Shown piece after piece: positions 1-7,616 of a stretch of 18,446 nucleotides of DNA; position 1 is the stretch's first letter, and each line of letters starts with the position of its first letter. Source of the stretch: CAYYVJ01 sp964475115 (GTDB lineage: Bacteria > Bacillota > Clostridia > Lachnospirales > Lachnospiraceae); the NCBI GenBank assembly GCA_964475115.1, contig CAYYVJ010000038.1, positions 1 through 18,446 of the forward strand, written 5' to 3'. The translations under genes were made by a program, and so were the position numbers. A model generated the notes under the pieces. It did not search any database, was not told the origin of the DNA, and saw only the letters and a list, made by a program, of their open reading frames with translations.

Positions 1-29
1 TCGGAGGTGCACGAATTTGAAATATATAA

Positions 30-58
30 TTGTTGAGTTTGAAAATCCATAGTATAAT
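30..58 (+). promoter_or_regulatory. Candidate sigma-A-type promoter
   Basis: A perfect TATAAT lies at 53-58. A weak -35 (TTGTTG, 30-35) sits 17 bases upstream. Transcription would start near 65, immediately before the structured RNA at 70-154. The -10 match is strong and the -35 is poor. Confidence 0.45.
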
Positions 59-64
59 AGGCAT

Positions 65-154
65 AATAGTAGTGGTGGTTTAATTTATGTTTATAGTTAA
101 GTTAGTGGTAACTCTACAATAAAACATATATTTAAAAACCGCTACTATTTTTTT
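65..154 (+). ncRNA. Structured RNA with terminator-like 3' end (small RNA or attenuator leader)
   Basis: The segment folds into one nested hairpin. The base stem pairs 70-81 with 136-147 (12 pairs, two of them G-U). A second stem pairs 86-94 with 119-128 (9 pairs, one bulged A). The top is AGTTA 100-104 with TAACT 109-113 around a GTGG loop. Seven Ts follow at 148-154, as in an intrinsic terminator. Because it begins within a few bases of the predicted start and ends in a U-tract, it could be an independent RNA of about 90 nt. It could instead be an attenuator ahead of the hydrolase gene at 274. It matches no RNA family I recognise. Confidence 0.4.
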
Positions 155-201
155 GAAAAGAAGAGAAAAACTTTGGATTAGAGAAAATTTAGTGGGAACA
201 A

Positions 202-239
202 TGTACCTTGGCTAGCCATCGCGCCAGCGATTTGGTACA
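202..239 (+). promoter_or_regulatory. Nested inverted repeat in hydrolase leader
   Basis: TGTACC (202-207) is complementary to GGTACA (234-239). Inside lie a ten-base palindrome TGGCTAGCCA (209-218) and a tight ATCGC/GCGAT hairpin (218-222 with 227-231, loop GCCA). The GC-rich block stands out in an AT-rich leader, 35 bases before the hydrolase start. No T-run follows, so it is not a terminator. It could be an operator or an mRNA hairpin. Confidence 0.3.
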
Positions 240-273
240 ATAGATTTCAAACCAAATAAAGGAAGAGGTACTT

Positions 274-978
274 ATGAAAAAACGCCTTATAATAACTCTG
301 ATTACACTTATTTCTCTTGTATTTTTCTTGACTAGTATATTTTTTCTCTATGTAGAGGACTATTACAGAGCAGATGATGTGGCTATTGCAGCTATGCAAA
401 ATGAAGTCAACATAAATATAAAAGACAAGCTTATAATATTGTCGCCAACTACACCTAGTGACACTGCATTGATTTTTTATCCAGGAGCAAAAGTAGAATA
501 CTTTGCGTATTTGCCTATTCTTAAAAAAATCAAAGAGGAAAGTGGTATTACTTGCATTCTTCTTGAAATGCCTTTTAACATGGCTATTTTTGATTCGAAT
601 GCTGCACAAGGAGTCATAGAGCAGTTCCCTGATATTCAAAATTGGTATATAGGAGGGCACTCCATGGGAGGAGCAATGGCTAGTAACTATGCATCAAAGA
701 ATCCAGACAAGGTAAAAGGATTGATTTTGTTAGGGGCTTATATTTATGGTGATTACCCGGTTGAAAATACGTTGACCGTATATGGCTCATTTAATTCAAG
801 TGTGAGGGAGAAAATAAACTATACTGAAAACATTTTAGTCATTGAAGGTGGAAATCATGCCCAGTTCGGTAACTATGGTAAGCAAAAAGGTGACCATGAT
901 GCCAGCATTTCAAGGGAAGAACAACAGGATATTGCCGTGGAAGCTATCAATGATTTTTTGTTAAAAAGAAAGGATTAA
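274..978 (+). CDS. Membrane-anchored alpha/beta hydrolase, possibly impaired active site
   Basis: A 234-residue protein with an N-terminal hydrophobic segment (about residues 5-26) that should anchor it with the enzyme domain outside the cell. The nucleophile elbow is GGHSMGG with Ser130. The probable catalytic His195 lies in GGNHAQFG, followed by the NYG-QKGD-SISREEQ block typical of a small extracytoplasmic hydrolase group (Abhydrolase_5-like). The acid of the triad is usually an Asp just after a YG turn. Here that stretch reads YGSFNSS (about 170-176) with no acidic residue, and the segment up to the His block looks about eight residues short compared with relatives I recall. GGAAGAGG (261-268) is a good ribosome binding site for the ATG at 274. 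Substrate is unknown, and activity is doubtful unless another residue supplies the acid. Confidence 0.85.
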   Translation: MKKRLIITLITLISLVFFLTSIFFLYVEDYYRADDVAIAAMQNEVNINIKDKLIILSPTTPSDTALIFYPGAKVEYFAYLPILKKIKEESGITCILLEMPFNMAIFDSNAAQGVIEQFPDIQNWYIGGHSMGGAMASNYASKNPDKVKGLILLGAYIYGDYPVENTLTVYGSFNSSVREKINYTENILVIEGGNHAQFGNYGKQKGDHDASISREEQQDIAVEAINDFLLKRKD

Positions 979-1006
979 GAGATTTTTATTATTAGTAGAA
1001 AACTGG

Positions 1007-1150
1007 ATAAAGATATGTTATTGTAAGAATAACTATGATTTAAATGAATTAGGCTCTCAAGGGTGGGAACTAGTAAATACTGTTGCTACGAATCAAAGCT
1101 ATGGTAGTACAAGGTGGATAATCTCAATATTTAAGCGTAAGCTACAATAA
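1007..1150 (+). pseudogene. DUF4177-like small protein remnant without start codon
   Basis: In the frame ending with TAA at 1148-1150 the translation contains LNELGSQGWELVNTV and ends in SIFKRKLQ. This is the hallmark of DUF4177 proteins: a GWELV core and a terminal IFKR. The frame is open back into the hydrolase gene but has no ATG, GTG or TTG at a sensible place and no ribosome binding site. An ATA at 1007 sits where a start would fit, giving 47 residues. It is most likely a decayed gene. The function of intact DUF4177 proteins is not established. Confidence 0.55.
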
Positions 1151-1176
1151 TATTTTAGATTCATAAAGGGGAAGTA

Positions 1177-1953
1177 ATGCAAATAGATAAGAAGATTTTA
1201 GAGTGCGAAATAGAATATAGCAAATGTTTTTCAAAGACTTATGAAGATGAAGAAATAATTAGGTTTTCTGATGAACAGTTAAAGGATATGTATTATCATA
1301 ATTTTTTGTATGTAAAAGATGCGATGAATGATGTTGCGTTAAAAGGAATCATTGAAAAGGAAATTTCTTCACGACGATCTGAAGAAAGTACTTATTGTAA
1401 TATTCTTTTAAGTACTGTAGTTAGTAGTTCACTGTTATCTTTGCTTGAAGATAATCCTGAAATATCAATGAATGGGTATTATTCTTTTGATAGTTCCCAA
1501 GTTTCAAGATTAAATGCCCTCTCTGGATGTGAAATAAAGAAAGTCTTTAGTAAAGAGATGGTAGATGATGTTTTGTTTTGTGATTTACAATACGATGAAG
1601 TAAACCTTGGAAAGGACTTTTGTACAAGGAGATGCTACAGACGTGGAAAAGTATATATTTCTGATTATGGAGTAGATTCTTATGTTTGCTATCATAATGG
1701 GAAAATAATTGGAACTTGCAATTTATTTATACACAATGGCGTTGCAAAAATTGAAGATTTTGTTGTAATTCCTACTTATCAGTGTAGAGGGTATGGAACA
1801 ACTATTTTGAAGGAACTAATAAATATTGCATTGCAAGAGAAAGTTCATACGATTTATCTTGTTGCCGATGAGGAAGATACTCCAAAGGAAATGTATATAA
1901 AATTAGGATTTAGTAAAATAGGAGAAAGAACGGATTTGCTGTTTAAATTATAG
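1177..1953 (+). CDS. GNAT-family N-acetyltransferase with unassigned N-terminal region
   Basis: 258 residues. The C-terminal part, from about residue 165, is a GNAT fold: strands around YVCYHNGKIIGTCNLF, then IEDFVVIPTYQCRGYGT with the acetyl-CoA pyrophosphate loop Q202-x-x-G205-x-G207, and the final helix/strand MYIKLGFSKIGER. The first 160 residues resemble no domain I recognise; they are acidic and Cys-containing and may form a degenerate second GNAT half or a substrate-binding part. The ATG at 1177 follows AAAGGGGA. The gene stands in an apparently co-directional series with the coiled-coil gene and a second GNAT gene. The acceptor substrate cannot be predicted. Confidence 0.85.
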   Translation: MQIDKKILECEIEYSKCFSKTYEDEEIIRFSDEQLKDMYYHNFLYVKDAMNDVALKGIIEKEISSRRSEESTYCNILLSTVVSSSLLSLLEDNPEISMNGYYSFDSSQVSRLNALSGCEIKKVFSKEMVDDVLFCDLQYDEVNLGKDFCTRRCYRRGKVYISDYGVDSYVCYHNGKIIGTCNLFIHNGVAKIEDFVVIPTYQCRGYGTTILKELINIALQEKVHTIYLVADEEDTPKEMYIKLGFSKIGERTDLLFKL

Positions 1954-1986
1954 CAAAATTGGGTTAAATGGGAGGATAAGTAGCCT

Positions 1987-2928
1987 ATGTTTAAAGAAAT
2001 AAATGAAGAACTTCAAGAACTACAACAAGGCATTTATCGATGTCAAAACATTGATACCATGCTAGGGAGTCTAAAAGCGCAATTATTAGACCAGGAAAGA
2101 AAACAAATAGAATTAGAGTTAGAATTAAAGAAACAAAATCTCGATGTAGAAAAGTTAAGTAAGGTGGGTGTTACCAGCTTTTTCTATAGTGTTTTAGGTA
2201 GTAAGGAGGAACAGATTGAGAAAGAGCGACGTGAAGTCTTAGCTGCTCAGCTTAAACTAGATGATATCAATATACAAATAGAAGAAACGAAAAGACAGAT
2301 TTCAAATCTACAGTCTGAAAGAGCTATAGTGAGAGATTCTAAGCAGAAATATAATGAACTATATGAGAAAAAATATGAAATGCTTAAACAAAGTAAGAAG
2401 AAAGAGTCCATAGAAATTACTGAACTTGAAAATAAAATAGCAGCATATAAGGCAAATTTAAAAGAAATTGAGGAAGCAATTACAGCTGGAAACAGTGTTA
2501 TGACTAGCCTAAATAGTGTGGAAAAAAGCCTTAATAGTGCAGAGGGCTGGGGAACCTGGGATATGATAGGTGGAGGAGGCCTCATTACAAATATGATAAA
2601 ACACGATCATATTGATGATGCAAGAAATGCAGCATCTGAGGTACAGACCAAGCTAAACCGATTTGCCACAGAACTTACCGATGTAAATGTATCATCTTCA
2701 ATTACCATAGACGTTGATGGATTTGTAAAGTTTGCAGATTTTTTCTTTGATGGTCTTATTTCAGATTGGATCGTTCAGTCAAGAATTCACGACTCTCAGG
2801 AAAGTGTTAACAATGTCAGGAGAGATGTAAGCAACGTATTAGATAAACTATCTAAAATGCAAGAGTATGAAAAAAAACAACTCTTCATTTTAGAAGATGA
2901 ACTATCTAAAATCATAATGAGTTCATAA
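1987..2928 (+). CDS. Coiled-coil protein of unknown function
   Basis: 313 residues with no signal peptide or clear membrane segment, so probably cytoplasmic. Residues about 1-165 are highly charged, with heptad-like runs of Glu, Lys, Leu and Ile (long coiled coil). They are interrupted near residues 58-72 by a hydrophobic stretch (GVTSFFYSVLGS). A glycine-rich linker (WDMIGGGGLITNM, about 191-203) follows, then a second helical part with HDHIDDA and a segment rich in Phe/Val (FVKFADFFFDGLISDW, about 246-261), then another coiled coil to the C-terminus. The GWGTWDMIGGGG motif recurs, as far as I recall, in uncharacterised bacterial coiled-coil proteins. A GGGAGG site precedes the ATG. Function unknown; scaffold or stress-envelope roles would be guesses. 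Confidence 0.8.
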   Translation: MFKEINEELQELQQGIYRCQNIDTMLGSLKAQLLDQERKQIELELELKKQNLDVEKLSKVGVTSFFYSVLGSKEEQIEKERREVLAAQLKLDDINIQIEETKRQISNLQSERAIVRDSKQKYNELYEKKYEMLKQSKKKESIEITELENKIAAYKANLKEIEEAITAGNSVMTSLNSVEKSLNSAEGWGTWDMIGGGGLITNMIKHDHIDDARNAASEVQTKLNRFATELTDVNVSSSITIDVDGFVKFADFFFDGLISDWIVQSRIHDSQESVNNVRRDVSNVLDKLSKMQEYEKKQLFILEDELSKIIMSS

Positions 2929-2958
2929 ATGGACCAGTAATGAGAGGGAGGAACTTAT

Positions 2959-3492
2959 ATGTATGAGGGAACAATGATTAGACTAAGGGCTTATAGGAAA
3001 GAGGATATTAAGAATGCGTTGGAATATGTAAATGACCCTGAGATAAAACGAAGCATGATGCCTGGAATTCCATTTCTATATACTCTGGAGGATGAGGAAA
3101 AATGGTATCAAACTAATACTGCTTTGAAAGATACCTATAATTTTGCTATTGAGACTTTGGAAGATAAAAAGTATCTTGGTGGCTGTGGTGTCAATGAAGT
3201 TGACTGGAAAAATAGTAAGGTAGTAGTAGGAATATTTATTGGTGATAAAGAATACTGGAATAAGGGATATGGAACAGACGCAATGAATGTTTTGATAAAA
3301 TTTGTATTTGAGCAAATGAATATTAATAAAATTAAGCTTGTTGTATATTCCTTTAATGAAAGAGCTATAAAGTGTTATGAAAAATGTGGATTCCAAAAAG
3401 AAGGCGTACATAGACAAGAAGCATATAAAGACGGAAGATATTATGATGAGATTGTAATGGGCTTGTTAAAAGAGGAATGGGTGAGTAAATGA
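2959..3492 (+). CDS. RimJ/RimL-type GNAT acetyltransferase
   Basis: 177 residues spanning a complete single-domain GNAT of the Acetyltransf_3 type. It starts with GTMIRLRAYRKEDI, has central strands LGGCGVNEVDWKNSKVVVGI, and carries the acetyl-CoA loop in YWNKGYGTDAMN (about 99-110). The terminal IKLVVYSFNERAIKCYEKCGFQKEG and EIVMGLLKEEW blocks follow. Relatives acetylate protein N-termini, polyamines or small toxic amines, and the sequence does not decide between them. GGGAGG lies just before the ATG. Its TGA overlaps the ATG of the broken DUF2339 gene by four bases (ATGA), so the two were once translationally coupled. Confidence 0.88.
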   Translation: MYEGTMIRLRAYRKEDIKNALEYVNDPEIKRSMMPGIPFLYTLEDEEKWYQTNTALKDTYNFAIETLEDKKYLGGCGVNEVDWKNSKVVVGIFIGDKEYWNKGYGTDAMNVLIKFVFEQMNINKIKLVVYSFNERAIKCYEKCGFQKEGVHRQEAYKDGRYYDEIVMGLLKEEWVSK

Positions 3493-4437
3493 AATCATCT
3501 GAAGAGAGAATAACGGAACTTGAACAAAGAGTAGCTCATTTATTAGCTTAGTATGGAGTAGAATAACACCGGAAATCAAAATATTTATACTATTGCTAGC
3601 AGGGCTTGTATTATCCGCTTTAGGCTTCAAGCTCGTTAGAACAAAAAAGAATCCAATTACATCTAACTAGAGCTATTAAATAACTATACAGGGCAAATGG
3701 CTGTAGTATTAATAATAGTAATTCTAGTATTAATATGGCTCCTATTTATCTTTTTGTTGGCGGATTTGCAACTGTTTGGACTGCTTTGTTTATCAGTTAT
3801 TTAAGTTCTGAATACCTAAATCTAAAACTAATAACATGTTATCTATTATTTTTCATCATTCATGTGATTCAGCTTATATTAAATTATTTACTTTATAAAA
3901 GAATTGAAACTTGGTTAACAAGATATTATGCAATCGTACTAGTTCTTGCTTCTTTGTTTATAAACGATGAACTATTTCAAGTTTCAATGGGAGTAGTTTT
4001 TGTAGGATTATTAGTAATTGCATGCCAAAAGATATTGAAAGGGGGAAGTCAGTATTTATTAATTGGGCTTATTATTTTATAAACATACAATGGTTACTTT
4101 ATTTGTTTTCTACAGGACTATATTTTTATGGATTGTTATAAAATATTTAATTCTAACCTGGACAATACTTGAAGCATTTTTAGATCTTTGCATAGAATCA
4201 GTGGAATATAGTATAGTGGGCTTGCTAGTAACAATAGGCTTTATTATAGTAGGATTTAAACGAAGAATAAAAAGTATAAGGCTCTATGGTTTAGTATTAA
4301 CGATTATTATGGTAGCGAAATTTATACTTGTAGATTTATATCAAAAGAATTCCATAACTAAAGTGCTTGCGCTGATAGCAGGAGGGTGTCTGTGCTTCTT
4401 AATCAGCTTTATTTACAATAAATTAAGTGAAAAATAG
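3489..4437 (+). pseudogene. Broken DUF2339-type polytopic membrane protein gene
   Basis: Several stop-separated pieces in changing frames together resemble one DUF2339 membrane protein. The start is an ATG at 3489 encoding ERITELEQRVAHLLA, the usual short coiled-coil opening, which hits TAG at 3549. Another frame reads ITPEIKIFILLLAGLVLSALG and stops at 3668. A third (3735-4082) encodes several transmembrane helices. A fourth runs to 4437 and carries the typical C-terminal block FKRRIKSIRLYGLVLTII followed by VDLYQK and IYNKLSEK. DUF2339 proteins are normally 500-900 residues. Only about 950 bases remain, so there are large internal deletions as well as frameshifts. An intact copy would be a multi-pass membrane protein of unknown role. 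Short membrane peptides could still be made from the 3735 and 4063 frames, but I do not believe they are functional. Confidence 0.65.
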
Positions 4438-4503
4438 ATTCAAATACTTAAGATAGACTAAACTGTAAAAAATACTTTATGAATTTTTTCGGGGGGAAAA
4501 ATT

Positions 4504-6126
4504 ATGTATAAAATTTTTTTGGTTGAAGATGAAATTGTAATACGAGAAGGTATTAAGAACAAAGTTCATTGGGAAGAAGAAGGATTCAAAATTATCGGAG
4601 ATCAAAGTGACGGTGAATTGGCTTATCCATTAATTATAAGGGAACAGCCGGATATTCTTATTACTGATATAAAAATGCCCTTTATGGACGGACTTGAATT
4701 AAGTAAATTGTTGAAAAAAGATATGCCACAGCTGAAAATCATTATTATTAGCGGGTATAGTGAGTTTGGATATGCACAACAAGCAATTGATATTGGTGTT
4801 ACAGAATACCTGCTAAAACCAGTAACATCTAATAAGCTTATGGCTGCAGTGAAAAATGCAGCTGTAGCAATAGAAAAGGATCGGGAGGAAAAGCAGATAC
4901 TAGAACAGTATCAGTTTTTGGTTTATCAGAAACAGGGTGAAAAAAGAAAGGACTTTTTTAATACTTTAATAAGCGGAAAAATGTCTCTTTTACAGATTAT
5001 AGAACAGGGAGAAGAACTTGGAATCAATATGATTGCAAGTGTTTTTTGCGTTTTGCTGTTTCAATTTAAAGTACAGGAAGAAATGCATGAACATTCCAAT
5101 GAAATAGGACAGCGTGAAGCGAGAATGACCCAAGCACTAAAGACTTTTCCTAATATACAAATATTTGAACGTGGTATGGATGGTTGGGCTTTTATCCTTT
5201 TGAGCGAAAATGAGATGCAGATTAAGGAATTAATGAAAGAACTGCGTAATCTATTAATTGATATTTGTGATGACAAAGTAGATTATTTTGGTGGAATTGG
5301 TCGTTGTGTTCTTCGTGTCCGTGACTTACGCCAGTCTTATCTCGATGCCAACAGTGCTTTTTCTCTTCGCCATATTGAAAGTAGGAATCAGTTCTTGTCC
5401 TATAATGATGTACGTAATATTAAGGCACAAATAGATAGTAAGATTAATGTAAGTGAGCTGAATCTTGAGAAGTTTGATAAGAATCTATTAGAAGATTTTC
5501 TGAAGAGGGGCACCATATATGAAGTTGATGAGTTTGTAGATAAATATTTTGACGTATTTGGATCTAATGCTATGAGTTCAGCTCTTTTTCGGCATTATAT
5601 TATAATGGACGGCTATTCCACAATTATGAAATTCCTTAAAACTTTTAAATATCCAAAGGAAAAGATAGTAGGTAGCCTTAAGAGCATGAATAGTGTCACT
5701 GATCAACTTTCTAGTTTGGAAGAGTGCCGTGATTTTTTTAAATCTATAGTGAAGGAAGCCATTGAGCTACGTAATAAAAGCAGTCAAAAAGGATATGCGG
5801 GTATTATCCAACAAGCAAAGGAATATATGAAGCTAAAATATACAATAAGTGATCTTACATTGGATAAAGTAGCATCTACAGTTAATATTAGCCCTAATTA
5901 TTTTAGTTCATTATTTAATCAAGAAACTGGAATGACATTTATTGAATATCTAACAAATCTTCGCATGGAAAAGGCAAAAGATTATTTGAGATGTTCCAAC
6001 AGAAGAATAACAGAAATTGGTTTTTTGGTAGGATATCAGGACTCTCACTATTTTAGTTACATATTCAAAAAAACACAGAATTGTACGCCATCAGAATATA
6101 GGTTACAGGGGAAAGGGGATAAATGA
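4504..6126 (+). CDS. YesN-type AraC-family response regulator
   Basis: 540 residues. The N-terminal receiver domain (about 1-125) has the acidic pair Glu8/Asp9, phosphoacceptor Asp55 in ILITDIKMP, Ser83 in IIISGY and Lys105 in YLLKPV. A middle region (about 130-420) resembles the linker of YesN proteins. A C-terminal AraC double helix-turn-helix spans about 435-535, with SDLTLDKVASTVNISPNYFSSLFNQ and the second recognition segment ending in CTPSEYR. The protein should be phosphorylated by the downstream YesM-like kinase and activate transcription. The nearest target is the promoter region before the sugar-binding lipoprotein at 8810. A GGGGGGAA ribosome site precedes the start. Its TGA overlaps the kinase ATG (ATGA). 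All receiver residues needed for phosphotransfer are present. Confidence 0.93.
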   Translation: MYKIFLVEDEIVIREGIKNKVHWEEEGFKIIGDQSDGELAYPLIIREQPDILITDIKMPFMDGLELSKLLKKDMPQLKIIIISGYSEFGYAQQAIDIGVTEYLLKPVTSNKLMAAVKNAAVAIEKDREEKQILEQYQFLVYQKQGEKRKDFFNTLISGKMSLLQIIEQGEELGINMIASVFCVLLFQFKVQEEMHEHSNEIGQREARMTQALKTFPNIQIFERGMDGWAFILLSENEMQIKELMKELRNLLIDICDDKVDYFGGIGRCVLRVRDLRQSYLDANSAFSLRHIESRNQFLSYNDVRNIKAQIDSKINVSELNLEKFDKNLLEDFLKRGTIYEVDEFVDKYFDVFGSNAMSSALFRHYIIMDGYSTIMKFLKTFKYPKEKIVGSLKSMNSVTDQLSSLEECRDFFKSIVKEAIELRNKSSQKGYAGIIQQAKEYMKLKYTISDLTLDKVASTVNISPNYFSSLFNQETGMTFIEYLTNLRMEKAKDYLRCSNRRITEIGFLVGYQDSHYFSYIFKKTQNCTPSEYRLQGKGDK

Positions 6127-7616
6127 CAAAAGAGAATAGAAAACCGATTAAATATCCATTGAGACTGAAACTTTCCTTAGTAGCCGCTATCATTATTATA
6201 CCTATGATTATTTTCTCGGTTTATCAGATTGCAGCCTTGTATAATTATAGCACGGCATATGACACCATAGTAAGGAGGATTACTTCAGCTAATAATTACA
6301 ACCTGAATTTTAAAGAAGAAATGGATGAAAGTATGTACAAAATTGTTGTAGAAGCAGAAACCTTTGAGTCCATTGAAAAAAATAATGATTTGAAAAATCC
6401 CTACAGCCTCATAGAAGATGCAAGGGAGAATTTTATGAATCTACGGGAAATAACATCGAGCAGAGAGAGCCTTGATTGGATTAATCGCATTCTGCTTAAT
6501 CTTGATACCCTAAAGGACAGAATTAATGAAATATGTGATAATCTGGAGCAGACAGGACATTACGAAGAAAATATAGACATGTTGGAATCTGATATCTATA
6601 TTTTAACAGAGCTGTTTCAAGAAGAGGTCCAGTATTATATTTATTATGAAACACAGAATTTTGAAGCCATAAGAAAGAGTCTTAATGATCAAGTGGCAAA
6701 TGTAATCGTAACGATGATAGTGGCATTGTTCTCCATTATTATTGCATCTGTTTTGGTTAATATCCTTGTCACAGATAGTATTACAACACCAATTAGAATG
6801 TTATGTGAAAAAACTGCTATGATTGCAAAAGGAGATTTTACAACGAGAACAAGCTGTGAAAATCATGATGAATTATCCATATTATCAGATAGTTTTAATG
6901 ACATGGCTTTCAAATTGGAACAGCAGGTAAAAAGTATTAAGCTAGAACAGGAAAACTTAAGGTATATGGAATCAAAGCTTCTGCAAACCCAGATTAATCC
7001 ACATTTTTTGTATAATACACTAGATACAATTGTTTGGTTAATAGAAGGAGATAAAAATAAAGAAGCAATTGATATTGTTATTTCACTTTCTGAGTTTTTT
7101 AGAATTGTTGTAAGTAAGGGAAAAGATTTTATTACAATTCGTGAAGAAGAAATACATATAAAAAGCTATTTACAGATACAACAGTCAAGATATAAAGATA
7201 TTCTGGATTATGAAATTAATATTCCGGAAGAACTATACGGATATCAAATATTGAAATTGACTATGCAGCCACTCATTGAAAATTCTTTATACCATGGAAT
7301 TAAAATGTTAAGGGCAAGAGGAAAAATAACGGTAACAGGCGAGATAATGGATGAAGTGATCTGCTTTCATGTAATTGATAATGGAATAGGAATGGATGAA
7401 GAGGAGCTTAATGCATTAAGAAAAGAGATTGAAACACCAGGTAGTAAGCAAAGTGCTGGCTTTGGCCTTGCAAATGTGAATAAACGGATTAAATTAAACT
7501 ATGGTAATATCTTTGGACTGGATATACAAAGCAAAAAAGGAGAAGGTACAAATATCAGGATCAAAATCCCAGCAAGACTGCTGGAGAAAGATCGGATCGA
7601 GGTGGGATATGAGTAA
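6123..7616 (+). CDS. YesM-type sensor histidine kinase
   Basis: 497 residues. Transmembrane helices lie at about 17-39 and 192-217 and enclose an extracellular domain of about 150 residues that is Glu/Leu/Ile rich and looks all-helical. A HAMP linker follows (about 215-270). The phosphoacceptor is His294 in QTQINPHFLYNTL (His_kinase family PF06580). The ATP-binding domain shows IENSLYHG (Asn387), DNGIGMD (419-425) and GFGLANVNKRI (446-456). The short helical outer domain has no obvious small-molecule pocket, which fits sensing through a partner binding protein. The gene overlaps the regulator upstream by four bases and the binding-lipoprotein gene downstream by eight, so all three are probably made together. 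Expected partner: the YesN-like regulator. Confidence 0.93.
   Translation: MTKENRKPIKYPLRLKLSLVAAIIIIPMIIFSVYQIAALYNYSTAYDTIVRRITSANNYNLNFKEEMDESMYKIVVEAETFESIEKNNDLKNPYSLIEDARENFMNLREITSSRESLDWINRILLNLDTLKDRINEICDNLEQTGHYEENIDMLESDIYILTELFQEEVQYYIYYETQNFEAIRKSLNDQVANVIVTMIVALFSIIIASVLVNILVTDSITTPIRMLCEKTAMIAKGDFTTRTSCENHDELSILSDSFNDMAFKLEQQVKSIKLEQENLRYMESKLLQTQINPHFLYNTLDTIVWLIEGDKNKEAIDIVISLSEFFRIVVSKGKDFITIREEEIHIKSYLQIQQSRYKDILDYEINIPEELYGYQILKLTMQPLIENSLYHGIKMLRARGKITVTGEIMDEVICFHVIDNGIGMDEEELNALRKEIETPGSKQSAGFGLANVNKRIKLNYGNIFGLDIQSKKGEGTNIRIKIPARLLEKDRIEVGYE

Noticed and set aside
1..52. Possible 3' end of an upstream gene in the first bases
   Set aside because: Two frames are open briefly (stops near 34 and 49), but too little sequence is present and no family pattern is visible.
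247..660. Minus-strand open frame of 137 codons opposite the hydrolase gene
   Set aside because: It lies opposite a clear alpha/beta hydrolase, its composition looks like a translated antisense of AT-rich DNA, and it has no start signals.
3735..4437. Two separate small membrane-protein genes
   Set aside because: Both read as consecutive pieces of one DUF2339 protein; the second overlaps the first in another frame and carries only the family C-terminus.
7501..7608. Longer N-terminus for the binding lipoprotein
   Set aside because: It would lie inside the kinase ATP-binding domain coding region and would bury the signal peptide; the ATG at 7609 has its own ribosome site.
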